Origin: an uncultured Leptolyngbya sp.
GTDB lineage: Bacteria > Cyanobacteriota > Cyanobacteriia > Phormidesmidales > Phormidesmidaceae
NCBI GenBank assembly: GCA_937899365.1
Contig: CALBPH010000515.1
Location: 1-13,701 of the forward strand
DNA length: 13,701 nucleotides
Direction of reading: 5' to 3'
Shown: piece by piece, positions 6,261-13,576 of the stretch
How positions within the stretch are numbered: position 1 is the stretch's first letter
Layout of the letters: every line of letters starts with the position of its first letter
Program-made: the position numbers and the translations under genes
Notes under the pieces: model-generated
What the model saw: the letters and a program-made list of their open reading frames with translations, nothing else
What the model was told of the DNA's origin: nothing
Databases searched by the model: none

Positions 6261-7598
6261 TTGGCAAACGTTATTGTAATTGGTGCCCAATGGGGCGATG
6301 AAGGTAAAGGAAAAATCACTGATTTGCTTAGTAAGTCAGCAGATGTGGTTGTCCGTTACCAGGGCGGTGTGAATGCAGGTCACACTGTTGTGGTCAAAGA
6401 TCAGACCTTTAAGCTGCACTTGATTCCCTCGGGTATCTTGTACCGCGAAACTGAATGTTTGATTGGTAATGGAACAGTAATCGATCCTAAAGAACTGATT
6501 GCTGAGCTAGATAAGCTAGATGGGCTGGGTGTTTCCAGCAAAAATCTTTTCATTTCTGAGACTGCCCATATCACCATGCCCTATCACCGGCTTATTGATC
6601 AGGCGGCCGAAGAACGCCGGGGCACAAAGAAAATTGGCACCACCAAACGTGGCATTGGTCCCACCTATGCTGATAAGTCGGAGCGTACGGGGATTCGAGT
6701 CTGCGACCTGATGGATCTGACAGCCTTTAGGGAGCAGCTAGAGTGGACAATTAGCTACAAAAATATTGTTTTAGAGAAGCTCTATAATCTGCCTCCCCTC
6801 GATCCAGATGAGGTCTTTCAGGAGTACGAGGCCTATGCCGAGCGACTGCGCCCCCACGTTGTGGATAGTTCCCTACACATTTACAACGCTCTGCAAAAGC
6901 GTAAAAATGTCTTGTTTGAAGGGGCTCAAGGAACGTTGCTGGACCTTGACCATGGCACCTATCCCTATGTGACATCGTCTAATCCGGTGGCGGGCGGAGC
7001 CTGCATTGGCTCTGGTATTGGTCCGACGGCGGTTGACCGGGTCATTGGTGTTGCCAAAGCCTATACCACCCGAGTGGGTGAAGGGCCTTTTCCAACCGAA
7101 CTCATGGATGAAATGGGCAACGCGCTCTGTATGCGGGGGGCTGAGTTTGGTACGACTACGGGTCGGCAGCGTCGCTGCGGTTGGTTTGATTCTGTAGTAG
7201 GGCGCTATGCCGTGCGGATCAACGGTCTGGACTGTTTGGCCATCACCAAACTAGACGTTCTAGATGAAATGGACGAAATCAAGGTCTGTGTGGCTTATGA
7301 GCTAGACGGTGAACGCTGCAAAGATTTACCAGGTAGTGCTAGCCTATTTGCTCGCTGTAAGCCCGTCTATGAGACGATGCCGGGTTGGAAGCAATCAACG
7401 GCTAACTGCCGTCGTTTGGAAGACCTGCCCAAGCAGGCCCTGGATTATCTTGAGTTTTTGGCCAAGCTGATGGAAGTCCCCATCGCCATCGTGTCCTTGG
7501 GCGCTAGCCGCGACCAAACCATTATTGTGGAGGATCCGATACACGGACCGAAGCGCGCGTTGCTGTATGAAAATGGCAGTGCGTTCAAAGTGGCTTAG
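6261..7598 (+). CDS. purA: Adenylosuccinate synthase
   Basis: PurA joins IMP and aspartate with GTP to form adenylosuccinate, the committed step to AMP in the cytoplasm. All family signatures are present in 445 residues: the GTP-binding loop GDEGKGK (12-18), GGVNAGHT, the KRGIGPTYADK segment, FEGAQGTLLDLDHGTYPYVT (219-238), TTTGRQRRCGWFD (about 298-310) and the TKLDVLD guanine-contact segment. The start is TTG at 6261. The frame is closed by TGA at 6237-6239, no ATG or GTG lies between, and the resulting MANVIVIGAQWGDEG is the expected N-terminus. There is no Shine-Dalgarno sequence in front of it. It is divergent from a deaminase-family gene and probably shares a unit with rplY downstream. 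Confidence 0.97.
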   Translation: MANVIVIGAQWGDEGKGKITDLLSKSADVVVRYQGGVNAGHTVVVKDQTFKLHLIPSGILYRETECLIGNGTVIDPKELIAELDKLDGLGVSSKNLFISETAHITMPYHRLIDQAAEERRGTKKIGTTKRGIGPTYADKSERTGIRVCDLMDLTAFREQLEWTISYKNIVLEKLYNLPPLDPDEVFQEYEAYAERLRPHVVDSSLHIYNALQKRKNVLFEGAQGTLLDLDHGTYPYVTSSNPVAGGACIGSGIGPTAVDRVIGVAKAYTTRVGEGPFPTELMDEMGNALCMRGAEFGTTTGRQRRCGWFDSVVGRYAVRINGLDCLAITKLDVLDEMDEIKVCVAYELDGERCKDLPGSASLFARCKPVYETMPGWKQSTANCRRLEDLPKQALDYLEFLAKLMEVPIAIVSLGASRDQTIIVEDPIHGPKRALLYENGSAFKVA

Positions 7599-7763
7599 GT
7601 CGCTCCTGGAGACCGAAGAAGCTAGGATAATAAGGACATCCCCCGGCAAATAGCTTCAAGACTGTCGTCAGGAAAACGTGTGGCCAAGACCAAACTCGAT
7701 TTACAATGGTTGGCCGCCTAAAAAAGTTTGACAGACAATAATTTATTTTTTATCGATTGGACA

Positions 7764-8060
7764 ATGGCAATGGAACTGACCCTCGACTGTAGCAAGCGTG
7801 CTGATACTGAGAAACTAGGAGCGTTACGCCGTTCAGGTGCGATGCCCGCTGTGCTCTATGGCCACGATGGCACCAACTCTGTCTCGCTCAAAGCCAATAC
7901 CCGTGAGGTTGAGGCCCTACTGCGCAAGGCTAAAGGCAAAAAGGTTGAATTAAATCTCAATGTGACCGACATGCCTTGGAATGGCACAGTTGTACTGCAA
8001 GAAGTACAAAATCATCCTTGGAAGGATCAGGTCTACCACATCAGCTTCTTAGCTCAGTAG
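7764..8060 (+). CDS. rplY: Ribosomal protein bL25, short form
   Basis: The product binds 5S rRNA in the large ribosomal subunit. From the ATG at 7764 it has 98 residues (MAMELTLDCSKR); a second ATG at 7770 would give 96. A longer frame back to a TTG at 7728 is unlikely because family members begin close to the ELTLDCSKR strand. Recognisable features are ALRRSGAMPAVLYGHDG, VEALLRKAKGKKVELNL and the C-terminal HPWKDQVYHISFLAQ. It is the short form, without the C-terminal CTC-type extension. No Shine-Dalgarno sequence is seen. TTGACA at 7728-7733 could be a -35 box, but the matching -10 (TATCGA) is poor and would leave almost no leader, so read-through from purA, 165 bases upstream, is as likely. 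A strong terminator follows. Confidence 0.93.
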   Translation: MAMELTLDCSKRADTEKLGALRRSGAMPAVLYGHDGTNSVSLKANTREVEALLRKAKGKKVELNLNVTDMPWNGTVVLQEVQNHPWKDQVYHISFLAQ

Positions 8061-8084
8061 ACCTGATTCTGACGTTTAATTTGC

Positions 8085-8135
8085 TCGAGCACTGGAATTG
8101 CATAAATCCAGTGCTCGATTTTCGTATTGTTTTTG
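8085..8135 (+). terminator. Rho-independent-type terminator after rplY
   Basis: TCGAGCACTGGA (8085-8096) pairs perfectly with TCCAGTGCTCGA (8107-8118) around a 10-base loop, giving a 12-bp stem. A T-rich run (8119-8135) follows, with a few interruptions. It lies 24 bases after the rplY stop and closes the purA-rplY region. Confidence 0.8.
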
Positions 8136-8165
8136 TTTGGGACGTACACGTTAGGCGATGACCGG

Positions 8166-8171
8166 TATAGT
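8166..8171 (+). promoter_or_regulatory. Possible -10 box for the 8210-9625 gene group
   Basis: TATAGT (5 of 6 to the -10 consensus) lies 38 bases before the ATG at 8210 and just after the rplY terminator, as expected for a new promoter. The -35 region (CGTACA at 8143-8148) is a weak match. Confidence 0.35.
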
Positions 8172-8209
8172 ATGGGCGATAGCCTCTTCAGCCATCTTTC
8201 GCAACCGCC

Positions 8210-8518
8210 ATGAGATCGCCCAAAGGACAACAACCCGTTATCAACGATATGACCGATTTGATTGTGCCAGCGGCATTGCGTCTGTGGCTGGTTTTCTTGC
8301 TAATTTTTGCCGTATTGGGATATTCGGTCACGGCTAGTATTTTATTTGGGGCCATGGGTGGTTTTGCCGGTGGTCTAGTATCGGCGTGGTGGCGTGCTCC
8401 CGGAGGAGAGCCCATGGCCAAAGAGGAAGGCGGTGGCAGCAAACGTCCATCCTTACTGCAGCTGCCCAAGTGGCGTTTCACCACCGAACGGCGACATTTG
8501 CGACGACGACAGCGCTAA
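8210..8518 (+). CDS. Small two-helix membrane protein, unknown function
   Basis: The 102-residue product begins with a polar segment (MRSPKGQQPVINDM). Two adjoining hydrophobic helices follow at about 19-38 and 41-61 (VFLLIFAVLGYSVTASILFG and AMGGFAGGLVSAWW), joined by a very short turn. A cytoplasmic-looking tail rich in Gly, Lys and Arg ends in RRHLRRRQR. The strongly basic C-terminus would sit on the inside by the positive-inside rule. There is no Shine-Dalgarno sequence at the ATG. I do not recognise the family. It lies 30 bases ahead of a YdcF/ElyC-like gene, so an envelope-related role is possible but unproven. Confidence 0.75.
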   Translation: MRSPKGQQPVINDMTDLIVPAALRLWLVFLLIFAVLGYSVTASILFGAMGGFAGGLVSAWWRAPGGEPMAKEEGGGSKRPSLLQLPKWRFTTERRHLRRRQR

Positions 8519-8548
8519 TGGTTCTGTAGACGTTGCAGATTTACAGAT

Positions 8549-9376
8549 ATGTTTCTTTTTCTATCGAAGCTCCTACCCCTATTTATCTATCCGTTGGGAT
8601 TGTCTTGCATCCTATTGGGGCTGGCTCTAATTTGGCTGTGGAAGTTTCCTCGACGCTCCTTGTTTGCGATCGCAACCGCTCTCCTCATTATCTTTTGCAG
8701 CAGTAATCCTCTGATAGCCTCCACCCTGGTTAAAACCCTAGAGTGGCAATATATTCCCCCTGAGCCCATACCAGCCGCCGAAGCCATTGTTGTCCTAGGC
8801 GGTGCTACCCGACCCAAATCTCCGCCGCGCCCTTGGATCGACGTTTTAGAAGCCGGGGATCGGGTGTTGTACGGCGTCAAACTGTACCAAGACGGTTTCG
8901 CCCCACTACTCCTATTTAGCGGGGGTCGAATTTCGTGGAAAGACGGCCGTCAAAGTGCCACAGAAACCGAAAATCCTGACACATTGACCTCTGAAGCTAA
9001 AGACATGGCCGAAATTGCCCAGGCCATGGGGGTGCCAGAGCGAGCCATAGTACTAGAGAATCAATCGCTCAATACCTATGAGAATGCGGTAGAAACAGCA
9101 AAAATCTTACAGCAAAAGCAGATAAACAACATTTTGCTCGTGACATCGGCCATACACATGCCCAGGTCCATGGCAATTTTTGAAAAGCAAGGGTTTAATG
9201 TAACAGCAGCACCGACAGACTACTGGGTTTCCCAAGAATCCCTAGCAGAGATGCAGGGAGTTTCCTCTGCGACGTTTCTCAACGTCTTACCCGATACCGA
9301 GGCACTCCACTTTTTTACCAGGGCCCTCAAGGAATACATTGGCCTGGGCATTTATCGTCTTAGGGGCTGGCTATAA
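8549..9376 (+). CDS. YdcF/ElyC-like membrane protein (DUF218)
   Basis: The 275-residue product has two N-terminal membrane helices (about 8-31 and 37-57) and then a DUF218 domain at about 77-262. Typical DUF218 features are visible: AEAIVVLGGA (77-86), LLLFSGGRISW, the EA..M segment TSEAKDMAEIAQAMGV, ENQSLNTYENA (170-180) and LLVTSAIHMPRSMAIFEKQG (196-215), followed by AAPTDY. The best-known relatives with this layout, ElyC and SanA of E. coli, affect cell-envelope integrity and peptidoglycan precursor supply; their exact chemistry is not settled. The active face would probably lie on the outer side of the cytoplasmic membrane. It sits between two small genes on the same strand, with gaps of 30 and 15 bases, suggesting one transcript. 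Confidence 0.88.
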   Translation: MFLFLSKLLPLFIYPLGLSCILLGLALIWLWKFPRRSLFAIATALLIIFCSSNPLIASTLVKTLEWQYIPPEPIPAAEAIVVLGGATRPKSPPRPWIDVLEAGDRVLYGVKLYQDGFAPLLLFSGGRISWKDGRQSATETENPDTLTSEAKDMAEIAQAMGVPERAIVLENQSLNTYENAVETAKILQQKQINNILLVTSAIHMPRSMAIFEKQGFNVTAAPTDYWVSQESLAEMQGVSSATFLNVLPDTEALHFFTRALKEYIGLGIYRLRGWL

Positions 9377-9391
9377 TCCACCCAATATCCT

Positions 9392-9625
9392 ATGCCCAAA
9401 CTTTCCTTTGAGCCCTCCCCAGCTACTGCCCATGAAGCTATCGAACGGCAGCAGATTACCTATGAGTTCAGCCAGGAGGTGCGGCACCGGGCAGAGTTTG
9501 AAGCCTATTGCCAGTGGTATTACGAAACAGCCGCACAACATAAAGCTGAGCTGGCTGCAATGGAAAATGACATTCCGTTATTCAATTGGTTCCGGGGAAG
9601 ACAATCTACAGAACGGTCTAAATAA
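9392..9625 (+). CDS. Small hypothetical protein (77 residues)
   Basis: The start ATG lies 15 bases after the YdcF-like stop, so the gene is probably co-transcribed and perhaps translationally coupled. The product is soluble, mostly helical by composition and rich in Glu, Ala and aromatic residues: ITYEFSQEVRHRAEFEAYCQ, then WYYETAAQHKAELAAMEN, ending DIPLFNWFRGRQS. I have an impression of similar short proteins in other cyanobacteria but cannot name a domain or function. Its last eight bases overlap the 3' end of the convergent ftrV gene. Confidence 0.7.
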   Translation: MPKLSFEPSPATAHEAIERQQITYEFSQEVRHRAEFEAYCQWYYETAAQHKAELAAMENDIPLFNWFRGRQSTERSK

Positions 9626-9860
9626 CTTCCAACTCTGTATTGTCTAGATGGGCTTTAAACGGCCTCTTCGCCCCGTCAATGGGAAACTCGACGACGACTG
9701 GAAAGTTTGGGCTAATGGGGCGTCCCTTCCAGTCAGTTAAGACTTCCTTGACGGTTCCTTCCATGCCTTCAGCATTGTGAGGCTCATTACGGTGCTTAGG
9801 ATGATGAAATAGAACAACAGGTGTGGAAACCCGTACGCGATCGCCAGCTTTCATAGACAT
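9618..9860 (-). CDS. ftrV: Ferredoxin:thioredoxin reductase, variable chain
   Basis: FtrV pairs with the catalytic 4Fe-4S chain FtrC. Together they pass electrons from photosynthetic ferredoxin to thioredoxin, linking light to enzyme activity. The sequence matches the small SH3-like barrel of this chain: MKAGDRVRVSTPVVLFHHP, then HRNEPHNAEGMEGTVKEVLT, WKGRPISPNFPVVVEF and FKAHLDNTELEVI. It has none of the catalytic cysteines, as expected for the variable chain. I start at ATG 9860 (80 residues) because a weak TGGA lies upstream; ATG 9854 gives 78 residues and begins exactly like relatives (MKAGDRV). A further ATG at 9890 would add an atypical MCRRSIFGLT. ftrC is not in the window. The gene overlaps the convergent 77-residue gene by eight bases. 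Confidence 0.92.
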   Translation of the reverse strand: MSMKAGDRVRVSTPVVLFHHPKHRNEPHNAEGMEGTVKEVLTDWKGRPISPNFPVVVEFPIDGAKRPFKAHLDNTELEVI

Positions 9861-10010
9861 CGTTAATCCAAAAATTGATCGTCTGCACATCTTCCGTAGC
9901 AGTTGTCAGGTTAGCCAGGGCCAAACATATCCCAGACTGAATTAGCCCATTGGAAATATGACTGCCAAAGACATCCGTCAGCTGCTATGGGAGTGACTGT
10001 GCATCAAAGA

Positions 10011-12020
10011 TTATTTTCTCACAAGATAGTCCCCAGGCAGTGACTTTAACAACCATTTAGTTGATAAAGTCCCTGCCCGTCCAACTCCATTTCCACCATA
10101 GGAATAAGGCTCTGTGAGAGGAGCGTCGTGGAGGGTGTCATCAGGGGCTGGCTGCAGATTTTGCCATACCAGGACCCCGGCCACTCCAGCAACACTGACC
10201 GCAATCAGCAGCACAATGCCCAATACCAATGCCTGCAGACGTCGCGGATTACCCTCAGCGGCCACAGGTTCACCCACGTCCGCCGGTTCGTCACTTTCTC
10301 CATACAGCAGAGCTTTAGATGCAGCCGTTAGCTCTGTGGCATTCCCCTGACCCGGTTGGGCCGTTAGGGGCGATGGGGGAACATCCTCAACAATCACCGT
10401 CTCACCGGCGACCGTACAGTTCATTAGCACCACAGCAATATTGTCATGGCCGTTCTTTTGGTTGGCCAGTTCTACCCATGACTCCACGGCGGTGGGTAGG
10501 GGCACAATATTTTTGACAATCAGGCCAATGTAATTGGCCCAAGACGTTTCTACCTGTTGGTGATCGCTCAGACCATCGGAGCACAGTAGCAAAATACCGG
10601 TTTCATCTAAAATGAAGCGCTCGATATGGGGAGTAAGGCTATCGGCCTCGCGGGTGCCTAGGGCCTGGGTGAGCGCGCCGGCATCGTCACGGGCATGGGC
10701 AGCAGCAGGATAGCTTTGCCCATTGGTGATTTCGCGACCGGCCACATCGTCATCAATCGTCAGAAGGTGACAGGCTTGGGGCGTAATCCAATAGGCTCGG
10801 CTATCCCCCACGTGGGCAACGTACAGCTCATTGACTTCCCTGTGGCCCTCAGGTGTGGGTATTCGCTGGGGAATCATCACCGCCGCCACCAGTGTGGTGC
10901 CCATGCGTTGACGTTCAGTCCGGCCCTGGCGGTCATTTTGACTCGCCACCAGGTTATTCGCCACTCGAATAGCGGCTTCAATCTGGCCTTCTACCACATA
11001 GGGGGGTAGGGGTTCTTCTTGCTCAGCGACTTCCGCCAGTAGGCCCCGCAGCTGCAGCTGCAGCGATCGCACCACCATTTGGCTGGCAATTTCTCCCCCG
11101 GCATGGCCTCCCACACCGTCGCAGACAATGGCAATACGCGGCAGACTCGGTAAATCGGCGGTACTGGCCCGCTCTAATTCCACCTGGCTAGGGTAACAGG
11201 CATCTTCATTTTGGGGTTGCTGACCGCTGCTGGTGCTGCCAGCCACTTGGGTGGTCAGGGAAATTTCCATGGCCTGGGCAAGCAGCGCTCGGTTAAGACA
11301 CTCGAGTATGTAGTCAACGTTGGGTTGGAGACCACCGCACTGCTCTAGAATCGGCGTGAGGGTGTTAGCCACCGGGGGATTGGCCTTAGGAAGTAGGGTA
11401 GCAATCAGATCCGCTAGGGCTCGCAACGGTGGCTGACCGGGAATGAGATTGCTGAGTCTAATGCGCCAGCCATCCACATGTATCGCTTCTGGAGCCGTCA
11501 GGCTAGCGGCCATATTTAGCCCCAATAAATGGGGCCACAGATTAAATAGCTGCCAGCACCAGTAAACCTGGCGAAACGGTGTAGCAGAGGCCCAAGCGGC
11601 CCCCAGGGTGGGCATTAACCGACCATGGCGATCTACGGGGGCATTGTCGAGTAGCAACACCGGACCATCTGGCAGATTACATTCACCATAGACCGTGGGG
11701 ACGTGGAGCTGATGGGGGTATGCCTTTAGGTATGGCAAAGCAGCCGGGGTGATTTGCTCGGGGTAGGTGGGTGGATCGGGGGCCTGGGTGTCTTGCCAGC
11801 CACCGGGGCTCAGCACCCAGTAGCGGTCGTTAACGCTTTGGCCAGGCGGAACATCACGCCCAGGCCCTAGGGCTAGAACGTATTTCTTAAAGGGGTAGAA
11901 GTCCACTTGAGTCATATCACCAACGGGATTGCCACAATCCCCCCAGACGAAAAAACCCGAGGGGCAAAAGATTAGGTTAATGGTAGTCGCAAAGAGCTCA
12001 ATTGAGGAATTGTGTAACAT
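10011..12020 (-). CDS. Membrane-anchored PP2C-type Ser/Thr phosphatase with a composite N-terminus
   Basis: The 669-residue product contains a complete PP2C (PPM) phosphatase domain at about 255-535. Metal-binding motifs are intact: QNEDA (270-274), CDGVGGHAGGE (300-310), MGTTLVAAV, VAHVGDSRAYWI (401-412), CSDGLSD (480-486) and HDNIAVVLM (525-533). It should remove phosphate from serine/threonine residues using Mn or Mg. After a linker rich in Glu, Pro and Ala comes one membrane helix (596-619), then a 50-residue outer tail. The N-terminal 250 residues resemble those I recall from other cyanobacterial PP2C proteins, in which a zinc ribbon precedes a domain beginning like DRYWVLSP. Here only Cys19 and Cys29 remain of the expected four ribbon cysteines. 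ATG 12020 is the first start after a stop; ATG 11918 (Met35, with GGTG four bases upstream) would omit the ribbon remnant. nfeD is divergent, 55 bases away. Confidence 0.88.
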   Translation of the reverse strand: MLHNSSIELFATTINLIFCPSGFFVWGDCGNPVGDMTQVDFYPFKKYVLALGPGRDVPPGQSVNDRYWVLSPGGWQDTQAPDPPTYPEQITPAALPYLKAYPHQLHVPTVYGECNLPDGPVLLLDNAPVDRHGRLMPTLGAAWASATPFRQVYWCWQLFNLWPHLLGLNMAASLTAPEAIHVDGWRIRLSNLIPGQPPLRALADLIATLLPKANPPVANTLTPILEQCGGLQPNVDYILECLNRALLAQAMEISLTTQVAGSTSSGQQPQNEDACYPSQVELERASTADLPSLPRIAIVCDGVGGHAGGEIASQMVVRSLQLQLRGLLAEVAEQEEPLPPYVVEGQIEAAIRVANNLVASQNDRQGRTERQRMGTTLVAAVMIPQRIPTPEGHREVNELYVAHVGDSRAYWITPQACHLLTIDDDVAGREITNGQSYPAAAHARDDAGALTQALGTREADSLTPHIERFILDETGILLLCSDGLSDHQQVETSWANYIGLIVKNIVPLPTAVESWVELANQKNGHDNIAVVLMNCTVAGETVIVEDVPPSPLTAQPGQGNATELTAASKALLYGESDEPADVGEPVAAEGNPRRLQALVLGIVLLIAVSVAGVAGVLVWQNLQPAPDDTLHDAPLTEPYSYGGNGVGRAGTLSTKWLLKSLPGDYLVRK

Positions 12021-12075
12021 CCTTAGGTATTAGACATTTGCTATACCCTTGAGATAGCTAAAACGTAAAACGACC

Positions 12076-12501
12076 ATGAACTTGGCGATTTTTTGGATTC
12101 TGCTTGGCGTAGCACTCTGTGTAATGGAGTTAATGATTCCAACGGCTTTTTTGGAGTCGGCCCTGGGGGTAAGTGCGGTTGTCGTCGGCTTGCTAGTGAT
12201 GGCGCTGCCGATTGCGTTTAGTTGGCAGGTGGCCCTGTGGATGGTCCTGTCACTGATGATGTTTTGGGCATTGCGCCGATTTTCGCCCCGCCGACAGCCC
12301 CCGGCCCTGATGGATGCAACAGAAGCTAAAACCATTACGTCGATTCCGCCCGGCAGCAGTGGCCGAGTCATGTACGAGGGGAATTCATGGCCCGCCTGCT
12401 GTAGTGATCGGGAGGTTGCGATCGCAACCAATCAAACCGTCATTGTCATCGGTCGCGAAGGCAACACGCTCATCGTTATGCCCGAAAGTGCCCTCCTATA
12501 G
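12076..12501 (+). CDS. NfeD-family membrane protein, short form
   Basis: The 141-residue product has membrane helices at about 3-22 and 31-66, a basic turn (RRFSPRRQ) and a C-terminal OB-fold at about 92-141: GSSGRVMYEGNSWPA, VAIATNQTVIVIGREGNTL and IVMPESALL. This is the short NfeD form, without the ClpP-like protease domain of longer relatives. NfeD proteins are known partners of stomatin/flotillin-type SPFH proteins in membrane microdomains, and the next gene encodes one, with a 92-base gap. The gene is divergent from a membrane-anchored PP2C phosphatase. No Shine-Dalgarno sequence is evident at the ATG. Confidence 0.88.
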   Translation: MNLAIFWILLGVALCVMELMIPTAFLESALGVSAVVVGLLVMALPIAFSWQVALWMVLSLMMFWALRRFSPRRQPPALMDATEAKTITSIPPGSSGRVMYEGNSWPACCSDREVAIATNQTVIVIGREGNTLIVMPESALL

Positions 12502-12527
12502 GCGTTACCGCAATTTCTTGTAGGGAC

Positions 12528-12539
12528 GTTCCATGGAAC
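12528..12539. promoter_or_regulatory. 12-base palindrome between nfeD and the paraslipin gene
   Basis: GTTCCATGGAAC is perfectly self-complementary and lies in the 92-base gap 55 bases before the next start codon. It might be an operator for a separate promoter of the paraslipin gene. It is short enough to be chance, and no T-run follows. Confidence 0.2.
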
Positions 12540-12593
12540 ACCTCCACATCTATTCCTAACTAATTCCTTAATTAATTTAGAAATTCACACACC

Positions 12594-13550
12594 ATGAACC
12601 CATTTGCACTGTTGATCATGTTGGCCTTTGGCGGTTCCATTGCCGCTGGTTCGGTACGCATTGTGAACCAAGGGGACGAAGCCCTGGTGGAAAGCCTGGG
12701 TCGATATAACGGGAAAAAGCTACAGCCAGGGTTGAATTTCACCCTGCCCTTCGTCGACAAGGTGGTTTACAAGCAAACCATTCGTGAAAAAGTACTCGAC
12801 GTCGCTCCCCAGCAGTGCATTACCCGCGACAATGTCTCCATTAGTGTCGATGCCGTCGTTTATTGGCGCATCGTCAATTTAGAAAAGGCTTATTACAAGG
12901 TCGAAAATCTCCAGGCCGCCATGGTCAACCTGGTGCTGACCCAAATTAGAGCCGAGATGGGCCAGCTAGAACTGGACGAAACCTTTACCGCCCGCGCTGA
13001 AATCAACGAAACATTGCTGCGTGAGCTAGATACGGCCACCGATCCCTGGGGGGTAAAAGTCACCCGTGTAGAACTGCGCGACATTGTCCCCTCCAAAGCC
13101 GTGCAAGACTCCATGGAACTACAGATGGCAGCAGAACGCCGCAAACGCGCTGCCGTACTCACCTCCGAAGGCGAGCGAGAATCATCCATTAACGAAGCCC
13201 AGGGCAAGGCCGAGTCTGAGATATTGGCCGCCGAAGCCCGCAAGAAAGCTGCCATCCTGGCCGCCGAAGCTGAACAAAAAGCCATTGTGATGAAGGCCCA
13301 GGCCGACCGCCAAGAGCAGGTGCTACGAGCCCAGGCCACGGCAGAAGCCATGCAGGTCTTGACTCAAAAACTTAAGGGCGATCCCACCGCCCGCGAAGCC
13401 TTGCAATTCTTGCTTGCCCAGGGTTACTTGGATGTGGGCAGCACCATCGGAGCTAGCGACAGCAGCAAAGTCATGTTTATGGACCCTCGGGCGATTCCGG
13501 CCACATTAGAGGGCATGAAGTCTATTGTCGGTGACTTACAGGAACAGTAG
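12594..13550 (+). CDS. SPFH/band 7 protein (paraslipin, QmcA/stomatin-like)
   Basis: The 318-residue product has an N-terminal membrane anchor (about 4-22), an SPFH domain at about 24-190 (VRIVNQGDEALVESLGRYNG, LQPGLNFTLPFVDKV, DVAPQQCITRDNVSISVDAV) and a long Ala/Glu/Lys-rich coiled coil at about 180-265 with repeats such as AAEARKKAAILAAEAEQKA. The C-terminal part (ALQFLLAQGYLDVGSTIG) matches the paraslipin type, such as Synechocystis Slr1128, in length and order. Such proteins form large ring-like assemblies that organise the membrane or chaperone membrane proteins. The nfeD gene directly upstream is the usual partner. An AT-rich stretch (TTAATTAATTTAG) precedes the ATG and there is no Shine-Dalgarno sequence. 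The gene ends 26 bases from the stop of the convergent Uma2-like gene. Confidence 0.94.
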   Translation: MNPFALLIMLAFGGSIAAGSVRIVNQGDEALVESLGRYNGKKLQPGLNFTLPFVDKVVYKQTIREKVLDVAPQQCITRDNVSISVDAVVYWRIVNLEKAYYKVENLQAAMVNLVLTQIRAEMGQLELDETFTARAEINETLLRELDTATDPWGVKVTRVELRDIVPSKAVQDSMELQMAAERRKRAAVLTSEGERESSINEAQGKAESEILAAEARKKAAILAAEAEQKAIVMKAQADRQEQVLRAQATAEAMQVLTQKLKGDPTAREALQFLLAQGYLDVGSTIGASDSSKVMFMDPRAIPATLEGMKSIVGDLQEQ

Positions 13551-13576
13551 TCAGCAACCATGCCCCGGTTTAGACA

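Noticed and set aside
7728..7763. TTG-initiated N-terminal extension of bL25
   Set aside because: The added residues (TDNNLFFIDW and so on) do not fit the family N-terminus, and this stretch may include promoter sequence instead.
9958..9996. A 12-codon ATG frame reading MTAKDIRQLLWE between ftrV and the phosphatase gene
   Set aside because: It looks protein-like but is too short, lacks a properly spaced ribosome site and has no continuation in nearby frames.
11049..11070. Repetitive GCAGCTGCAGCTGC palindrome
   Set aside because: It encodes the Leu-Gln alternation in the phosphatase (residues about 320-325) and is explained by codon choice.
12893..13351. A 152-codon minus-strand frame rich in Ser and Ala
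   Set aside because: It is the antisense shadow of the Ala/Glu-rich coiled coil of the paraslipin gene. Such composition gives open Ser/Ala frames on the other strand.
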